DNA of 64,000 bases, taken from contig UQYV01000001.1 in NCBI GenBank assembly GCA_900545245.1, positions 110,402 through 174,401 on the forward strand, given 5' to 3'. Below, piece after piece: positions 59,397 through 64,000 of this stretch (position 1 is its first letter; each line of letters opens with the position of its first letter). The notes below the pieces were generated by a model. It ran no database searches. It had not been told where the DNA came from and was given only the letters and a program-made list of their open reading frames with translations. This DNA comes from an uncultured Bacteroidales bacterium. Lineage in GTDB: Bacteria > Bacteroidota > Bacteroidia > Bacteroidales > UBA932. Both the position numbers and the translations under genes were made by a program.

Positions 59397-61760
59397 CTAC
59401 CGTCTGACAATATATTTGCTGGGAGCAGCGTTGAGGTAGATGGTTCCGTCTGCCTCGCCGACCGAGAATTTGCCGAGAGACTTGCCGTTTCTTTCGACAA
59501 CCCATTCTCCCTTTTCGAGTCCGCTGATAAGAAGGTTGAACTTCTTGGTTTTGTGGGTTTTAGCAGCTGATGCCGGGATCTCGAAACCATAGCCTTCGCT
59601 GCTCCTGCCGCAGTCGGCGCTGAATACCACCGCCCGGCTGCCTACAATCGCGCCCACTGTCTTCGCTTCGACATTCTGAATTCTTGAAACAGGGAGGAGT
59701 TTTTTCGTGCTGCAATCCGACATCTGAATCACATTCAGGAAACAATCCTCCTGAGCCGCATCCTTCGGGCTGAGTTCCACTCTCCAGGCGCCTCGCTCAT
59801 TGCACGGGTCGGGCCTTGTCGTGGCAGCGTTAGGGAAGTTTTTGCCAAAGACCCAAAACTCCTTGCCAGGGCCTCCGACCTTTTCTATGCTTAAGTTTTC
59901 CGCCGAAGGGAGAAGCACGCTGCAACTGAGTTTTCCGCTGTCACCGTTTTTCGTGCGGCATACTGTGAATCCACCCTCTTCGATTTGCGGCTCCTCAATG
60001 CTGTGGAGCAGCCAGAACTTCTTGAACGACGCATCCGAAGAACGGACTCTGTCGTAGATGACCATCGCTGCAGGAATATCGTCGCTCTCCTCAGTCAAGT
60101 TGAAGAAAACGAAACTGCGTCTTGCGTTCTCCACCTTCTTGCTGTACGCCTTGGTGATGTCGCCCTGAAGAAGGGTCCACTCCGGAGTCTGTGCCGATGG
60201 CCCGAAGCCGTGCGCAAGCACCTCTCCTACAGTGTATTCCTCGCTCAGAAGGTCCTTGAAGCTGCGGCAGGTCTCCCACCTGTCTCCCGGCATTCTCTGT
60301 CCTCCGTCATTCTCCGCAAACTCGGTTTTGTCCGAGCCTCCGTAGTTCCAGCAGGCGAACTTCTCCGACGGGTCATAGACCAGAAGGGAATTGTGAGCTA
60401 TTGTACGCTTGAAATAATTCTTGTTGTGCGGGCTGTTGTAGCCTCCCGCAGAACCCTGGTAGGACCCAGAGTCGATGGCGAGCGGGCCGCGGTAGTAAAT
60501 CTGGAAAGTTCCCGCGTCGAGATGCTGGTGATTGCCGACATAATGCTCGGTAATCTTCATTTCAGCAATCGCGCTGTTCTCATCCCAACCGGTTCTCGCA
60601 ATCATCCATCCGAACGGCGTTCCGCTATACCGCGAAAGCGGAAGACCCTCAGGAGATTTGCCCTTGAGAGAGAAATCCCTCCATAGGAGTTCGAGAATGA
60701 GCATATGGGTTTCCACGCTCGGACGCCTTTCATATTCATACATCAGAATCGGGTCGTTCCAATAGCTTGCGGCAAGCATCGCCGGCATCGCATAAGTCTG
60801 TGGAGTACTGCGTTTTCCGGGATTTACATCTCCCGAAGGCATAACCTGTCCGTCAGGCCTGCGGCGATAGACGTGGTCGTAGAGGACATAATGCTGCTCC
60901 GGGCTGTAGATTTGTCCGGCTCCCATACGGTCGAAAATCCAAAGAGAGTTGAGGTCGTTGAGGTAACGGACTGTCACATAACCGGTTCCCTGATGGTAGT
61001 TGTGTCCCGCGTAGATATAATTCCTCACAGGCACATAGTCCCGAAAAATCATTTTTGCGACGATTTCGTACATCTCGGGGTATTCGTCATAGATTGCGAT
61101 GCCGCAGGAGAGCATATCCCTGAGAATCATCCACTCCGAGCCGTGTCCTGCGACAGATTCGGTGGTTTTCGGCGGGTAGTGGCACTCCATCGTTCCTGCA
61201 ATCCGGACGAACTCACGGACAAATTCCTGTTTCTGTTTTTCGCTCAGACGGTCGTAGCACCAGTCGTAAACTATCGACCCTACCATCATCATCGAGCCGC
61301 TTGCCCTGGAAAGGTCGTTTTTCGTTCCGAAATTGGTGCGTTTCAAGGTGTCGAGCATAGCGGTAATGGCCCTGTCGGCAGCCTGTGTGTCGTGTTCGGT
61401 GAGATAGGCGAGTGCGTCGAGCTGCGACTGCGAAGTGACACCTCTCATCTGCGCGTAGTAGCGGAATCCGTGGTCGGTCACCGCAGCTTCTTCCTCGGCC
61501 GTGCGGGGCTTGGCGGCTTTTTTGATTTTTTTCAAAATTGCCTTACCCTCCGGAGTCTTCATCTTTTCGCGAAGCTCCGGCACATTGGCATCTCGCAGAT
61601 ACAGCCTCGGATGCGCTTTCGGCGGCAACGGAATCGTCACTCCGTCCGTTTCGGCCCATACAACCTCATTATCCTTTCTTTCGGGCTCTGTCTGCGCAAA
61701 TGCGGGGATGATTGTAGAAACGGCGAAAACTGCCGTGAGAATAAGTTTCAAAATAGACAT
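59397..61760 (-). CDS. Heparinase II (PL21)
   Basis: 787 aa from the ATG giving a signal peptide (MSILKLILTAVFAVSTIIPAFAQ); the frame is open to 61850. It follows Pedobacter heparinus heparinase II closely along its length by memory: VVWAETDGVTIPLPPKAHPRLYLR, ASGSMMMVGSIVYDWCYDRLS, GHGSEWMILRDMLSCGIAIYDEYPEMY, GHNYHQGTGYVTVRYLNDLNSLWIFDRMGAG, DNGRRPDGQV-type loop, LSRYSGTPFGWMIARTGWDENSAIAEMK and NHQHLDAGTFQIYYRGPLAIDSGSYQGSAGGYNSPHNKNYFKRTIAHNSLLVYDP. The catalytic His (GHGSEW), Tyr (HNYHQG) and His (NHQHLD) are all present. The family cleaves both heparin and heparan sulfate. Divergent from kduD across a shared operator. Confidence 0.93.
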   Translation of the reverse strand: MSILKLILTAVFAVSTIIPAFAQTEPERKDNEVVWAETDGVTIPLPPKAHPRLYLRDANVPELREKMKTPEGKAILKKIKKAAKPRTAEEEAAVTDHGFRYYAQMRGVTSQSQLDALAYLTEHDTQAADRAITAMLDTLKRTNFGTKNDLSRASGSMMMVGSIVYDWCYDRLSEKQKQEFVREFVRIAGTMECHYPPKTTESVAGHGSEWMILRDMLSCGIAIYDEYPEMYEIVAKMIFRDYVPVRNYIYAGHNYHQGTGYVTVRYLNDLNSLWIFDRMGAGQIYSPEQHYVLYDHVYRRRPDGQVMPSGDVNPGKRSTPQTYAMPAMLAASYWNDPILMYEYERRPSVETHMLILELLWRDFSLKGKSPEGLPLSRYSGTPFGWMIARTGWDENSAIAEMKITEHYVGNHQHLDAGTFQIYYRGPLAIDSGSYQGSAGGYNSPHNKNYFKRTIAHNSLLVYDPSEKFACWNYGGSDKTEFAENDGGQRMPGDRWETCRSFKDLLSEEYTVGEVLAHGFGPSAQTPEWTLLQGDITKAYSKKVENARRSFVFFNLTEESDDIPAAMVIYDRVRSSDASFKKFWLLHSIEEPQIEEGGFTVCRTKNGDSGKLSCSVLLPSAENLSIEKVGGPGKEFWVFGKNFPNAATTRPDPCNERGAWRVELSPKDAAQEDCFLNVIQMSDCSTKKLLPVSRIQNVEAKTVGAIVGSRAVVFSADCGRSSEGYGFEIPASAAKTHKTKKFNLLISGLEKGEWVVERNGKSLGKFSVGEADGTIYLNAAPSKYIVRR

Positions 61761-61801
61761 GATTATCTGTTTTTCTTTGTCATACATGCGTATATATGGT
61801 A

Positions 61802-61833
61802 CAAATATATCATATTCCGTCATTCTCTGCAAA
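61802..61833 (-). promoter_or_regulatory. Promoter of the heparinase II gene
   Basis: On the minus strand TTTG (61830-61833), 20-bp spacer, TATATTTG (61802-61809). The palindromic operator begins 4 bp upstream of the -33 box. Confidence 0.65.
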
Positions 61834-61836
61834 TTT

Positions 61837-61856
61837 TTCCGTGAACGCACACGGAA
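61837..61856. promoter_or_regulatory. Palindromic operator between heparinase II and kduD
   Basis: TTCCGTGAACGCACACGGAA, 19/20 identical to the operator before EIIC (24367-24386). A TAATATTG -7-like box for kduD follows at 61873-61880 (16 bp away) and the site occupies its -33 position. For heparinase II it lies just upstream of the -33 box. Confidence 0.7.
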
Positions 61857-61913
61857 TTCCGGAAATATTTTGTAATATTGCAGAAAAATATAAACAAACT
61901 AATTCGTAAGGAT

Positions 61914-62708
61914 ATGGTAAATTTTTCACTCGAAGGGAAGGTTGCGCTCGTAACAGGCGCATCTTACGGAATCGGATTCGCAATTGCCACAGCATTCGCA
62001 CAGGCCGGAGCAAAGATTGCTTTCAACGACATCAAACAGGAGCTTGTTGACAAGGGTATCGCGTCCTACAAGGAGTTAGGCATTGACGCCAAGGGTTATG
62101 TCTGCGACGTCACCAAGGAAGAGCAGGTTCAAGAGCTCGTGAAGAATGTCGAGAACGATCTCGGCCCGATCAACATCCTCGTGAACAACGCCGGCATCAT
62201 CAAGCGCATCCCTATGTGCGAAATGAAGGCTGAGGAGTTCCGTCAGGTGATTGACGTCGACCTCAACGCTCCGTTCATCGTTTCAAAGACCGTCATTCCT
62301 TCAATGATCAAGCAGGGCGGCGGAAAGATTATCAACATCTGCTCAATGATGTCCGAGCTCGGTCGCGAGACTGTTTCTGCATACGCAGCAGCCAAGGGCG
62401 GACTCAAGATGCTCACCCGCAACATCGCTTCTGAGTATGGCGAGTACAACATCCAGTGCAATGGTATAGGTCCGGGCTACATCGCAACTCCACAGACAGC
62501 GCCTCTTCGCGAGCGCCAGGCCGATGGCTCAAGGCATCCGTTCGATGCGTTCATCGTTGCAAAGACTCCGGCTGCACGCTGGGGCACAACCGCTGACCTT
62601 CAGGGACCGGCTGTTTTCCTCGCATCTTCGGCTTCCGACTTCGTGAACGGTCATGTTCTTTATGTCGATGGCGGAATCCTTGCCTACATCGGCAAGCAGC
62701 CTAAATAG
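61914..62708 (+). CDS. kduD: 2-dehydro-3-deoxy-D-gluconate 5-dehydrogenase
   Basis: 264 aa short-chain dehydrogenase. NAD-binding TGASYGIGFAIA, LVNNAGIIKRIPM, catalytic Ser in INICSMMSELGRE, Tyr and Lys in SAYAAAKGGL, and the C-terminal GIGPGYIATPQTAPLRERQADGSRHPFDAFIVAKTPAARWGTTADLQGPAVFLASSASDFVNGHVLYVDGG. The last segment is the signature that separates KduD from general SDRs. It reduces 3-deoxy-2,5-diketogluconate to 2-keto-3-deoxygluconate in the cytosol (no signal peptide). The start at 61914 gives the standard MVNFSLEGKVALVTG; upstream residues are not conserved. It follows kduI functionally, although the genes are 35 kb apart. Confidence 0.94.
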   Translation: MVNFSLEGKVALVTGASYGIGFAIATAFAQAGAKIAFNDIKQELVDKGIASYKELGIDAKGYVCDVTKEEQVQELVKNVENDLGPINILVNNAGIIKRIPMCEMKAEEFRQVIDVDLNAPFIVSKTVIPSMIKQGGGKIINICSMMSELGRETVSAYAAAKGGLKMLTRNIASEYGEYNIQCNGIGPGYIATPQTAPLRERQADGSRHPFDAFIVAKTPAARWGTTADLQGPAVFLASSASDFVNGHVLYVDGGILAYIGKQPK

Positions 62709-62717
62709 TTTTCGGCA

Positions 62718-63833
62718 ATGAAACGTTTTGTTGCAATCTCTGTTCTGTCCTGCCTTCTCTGCGCCTGCGGAGTGCCGGACAGAACTGTTTCTGTCACCAA
62801 TGATTCATCGGTGGACAGGCATGCGGAGACGGTCTCCGTACCATTTGACGCGCTTGGCATCCGCGGACTTTCGGCTGAGAATGCCGTTGTTAAGGCCGCT
62901 GACGGAGTACAGCTTCCTTCGCAGGTTATCACCGATGTGGACGGACAGCTTTCAATTATTTTTCAAACAGATGTGAAAGCCGGCGGACATGAGACTTTCA
63001 GCATCGCGAAGGGGGAGCGTGCTGTCTTCGACACGCTCGTCAATAGCAGGTATGTGCCTGAAAGAAAGGACGATTACGAGTTCGAAAACAACCTTGTCCT
63101 CGGGCGTATCTATGGCCCGGCGCTTGAAGGTCCGCGGACATTCGGTCCTGATATTTTCATAAAGAACACTCCGGAACTTGTGTTTGACAGATGGCTTGCC
63201 GGCAGGGATTTCCATCGCAACCATGGTGAGGGGATGGACTGTTACATGGTCGGAAAGACTCTCGGCGGCGGTTCCTGTGCTCCGGTTTCTGACGGACGGA
63301 TTCTCATCGGCGACAACTACGCCACCCAGAAGCGCCTCTGCAACGGTCCGCTCAGGACTGCGGCTGAGTTCACATGGCCTGAGTTTGAATTCGACGCCGC
63401 GGCTGTGACTGTGAAACGCAGTCTCTCCCTTGACGCCAACACCCGTCTTGTGCATTGGACGGCATCGTTTGAAGCTTCCGGAAAGGATTCTCTTGATGTT
63501 GTCGTCGGCGCAGTTCTTCACGATGTAAAGTCCATAGTCTATGGAAAGGACTACATTTCTTTCACCGAATTGGCTTCCGACTCACGTGAGGTAGTTAATG
63601 ACGACCTCATCAGCATCGGTCTTATACTCTCCGACCGTTTCACTGCCGAGCCTTGTGAACTTGACGGTCACGCCGTTCTGAAATTCCGTGTGAAATGCGG
63701 CGAAACTGTTGACTATTGGACCGCCTCAGGCTGGAATAAGGGAGGAATCGAAAGTCCCGAGACTTGGAATGAGTATATGAAGGAGCAGGCTGTTGCTGTG
63801 AACAATCCTCTGAAGGTCGATGTTCTCAAGTAG
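62718..63833 (+). CDS. DUF4861 lipoprotein
   Basis: 371 aa. Lipoprotein signal with Cys17 (VLSCLLCACGVP). Beta-rich body with SRYVPERKDDYEFENNLVLGRIYGPALEG and WLAGRDFHRNHGEGMDCYMVGKTLGGGSCAPV. NYATQKRLCNGPLRTAAEFTWPEFEFDAAAVTVKRSLSLDANTRLVHWTASFEA and VDYWTASGWNKGGIESPETWNEYMKEQ follow. This order is that of DUF4861, a family I know from uronate/uronic-acid polysaccharide loci. Its activity is not established; an epimerase/mutarotase-like or binding role on released uronate is a guess. It follows kduD by 9 bp, so the two are co-transcribed. Confidence 0.75.
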   Translation: MKRFVAISVLSCLLCACGVPDRTVSVTNDSSVDRHAETVSVPFDALGIRGLSAENAVVKAADGVQLPSQVITDVDGQLSIIFQTDVKAGGHETFSIAKGERAVFDTLVNSRYVPERKDDYEFENNLVLGRIYGPALEGPRTFGPDIFIKNTPELVFDRWLAGRDFHRNHGEGMDCYMVGKTLGGGSCAPVSDGRILIGDNYATQKRLCNGPLRTAAEFTWPEFEFDAAAVTVKRSLSLDANTRLVHWTASFEASGKDSLDVVVGAVLHDVKSIVYGKDYISFTELASDSREVVNDDLISIGLILSDRFTAEPCELDGHAVLKFRVKCGETVDYWTASGWNKGGIESPETWNEYMKEQAVAVNNPLKVDVLK

Positions 63834-63893
63834 GTTCTAGCCTGGCTCATGGGTGTCACCCTGAAATTTGCTGTAAAAAAGTGAAATTTTCTA

Positions 63894-63923
63894 TTGCATA
63901 TTAACAAAACCTTTGTACCTTTG
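63894..63923 (+). promoter_or_regulatory. Promoter of the tRNA-Gln gene
   Basis: TTG (63894-63896), 19-bp spacer, TACCTTTG (63916-63923), 25 bp before the tRNA 5' end. Confidence 0.65.
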
Positions 63924-63948
63924 CAATCCCAAATTTTGGGGCAGACAT

Positions 63949-64000
63949 TGAGATATGGTGTAATGGTAGCACTACAGATTCTGGCTCTGTCAGTGAGGGT
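63949..64000 (+). tRNA. tRNA-Gln (CUG), 5' part
   Basis: Acceptor TGAGATA, D-arm GTGTAATGGTAGCAC, anticodon stem ACAGA/TCTGT around TTCTGGC gives anticodon CTG, read as glutamine. The T-arm start is present and the gene is cut by the window edge. Confidence 0.85.

Noticed and set aside
60705..61844. 379-aa ORF antisense to heparinase II
   Set aside because: Translation is His/Arg/Val-rich and featureless. The minus-strand gene matches PL21 along its full length.

Overview
The window is a chromosomal segment of a gut-type member of the Bacteroidales (Bacteroidota). The evidence is SusC/SusD pairs, fimbrillin-type lipoproteins, a hybrid two-component regulator, and promoters with the Bacteroidota TTTG-(19/20 bp)-TAnnTTTG pattern. 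I cannot name a genus from sequence alone.

Layout. 1-17 kb is mostly housekeeping: the end of a glutamate synthase small subunit, MltF-type lytic transglycosylase, outer-membrane porin, NAD salvage (pncA, pncB), a CPBP protease, a sugar nucleotidyltransferase, an FtsB/DivIC-like protein, folP, tmk, a DoxX-like membrane protein, miaB, LEA/SPOR proteins, rpoN and a membrane-anchored AraC-like regulator. 17.7-24.3 kb holds a leucine-rich-repeat surface lipoprotein preceded by a tiny ORF, a LysR regulator with a YidE-type transporter that lacks RCK domains, and small membrane proteins. 24.4-51.1 kb and 59.4-63.8 kb together form a heparin/heparan-sulfate utilisation locus. 51.1-54.3 kb is an AT-rich island bounded by a perfect 68-bp direct repeat. 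54.3-59.3 kb carries an AAA ATPase and a tandem pair of fimbrillin/C-type-lectin-like lipoproteins. The window ends inside a tRNA-Gln.

How the locus works (inference from families and gene order). SusC/SusD and a surface glycan-binding lipoprotein capture and import heparin/HS oligosaccharides. Three lyases (two PL12, one PL21 heparinase II) cut them and two serine-type sulfatases desulfate them. A GH88 lipoprotein releases the unsaturated uronate. A KduI isomerase that carries a signal peptide would then act in the periplasm. An orphan galactitol-type PTS EIIC is the candidate permease, and a cytosolic KduD finishes the conversion to 2-keto-3-deoxygluconate. A HTCS regulator lies beside the locus. 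A 20-bp palindrome occurs in front of both the EIIC/kduI operon and the kduD/heparinase II divergent promoters, so an unseen second regulator probably links the two halves.

The most unusual features are: (1) a family of intergenic elements that begin at the stop codons of several genes and show compensatory pairing between two full copies; (2) the exported KduI plus orphan EIIC; (3) a pair of related tiny ORFs in front of surface lipoproteins, one broken by a 9-G tract; (4) the 68-bp-repeat island; and (5) the tandem fimbrillin/CLec proteins with a hypervariable C-terminus.
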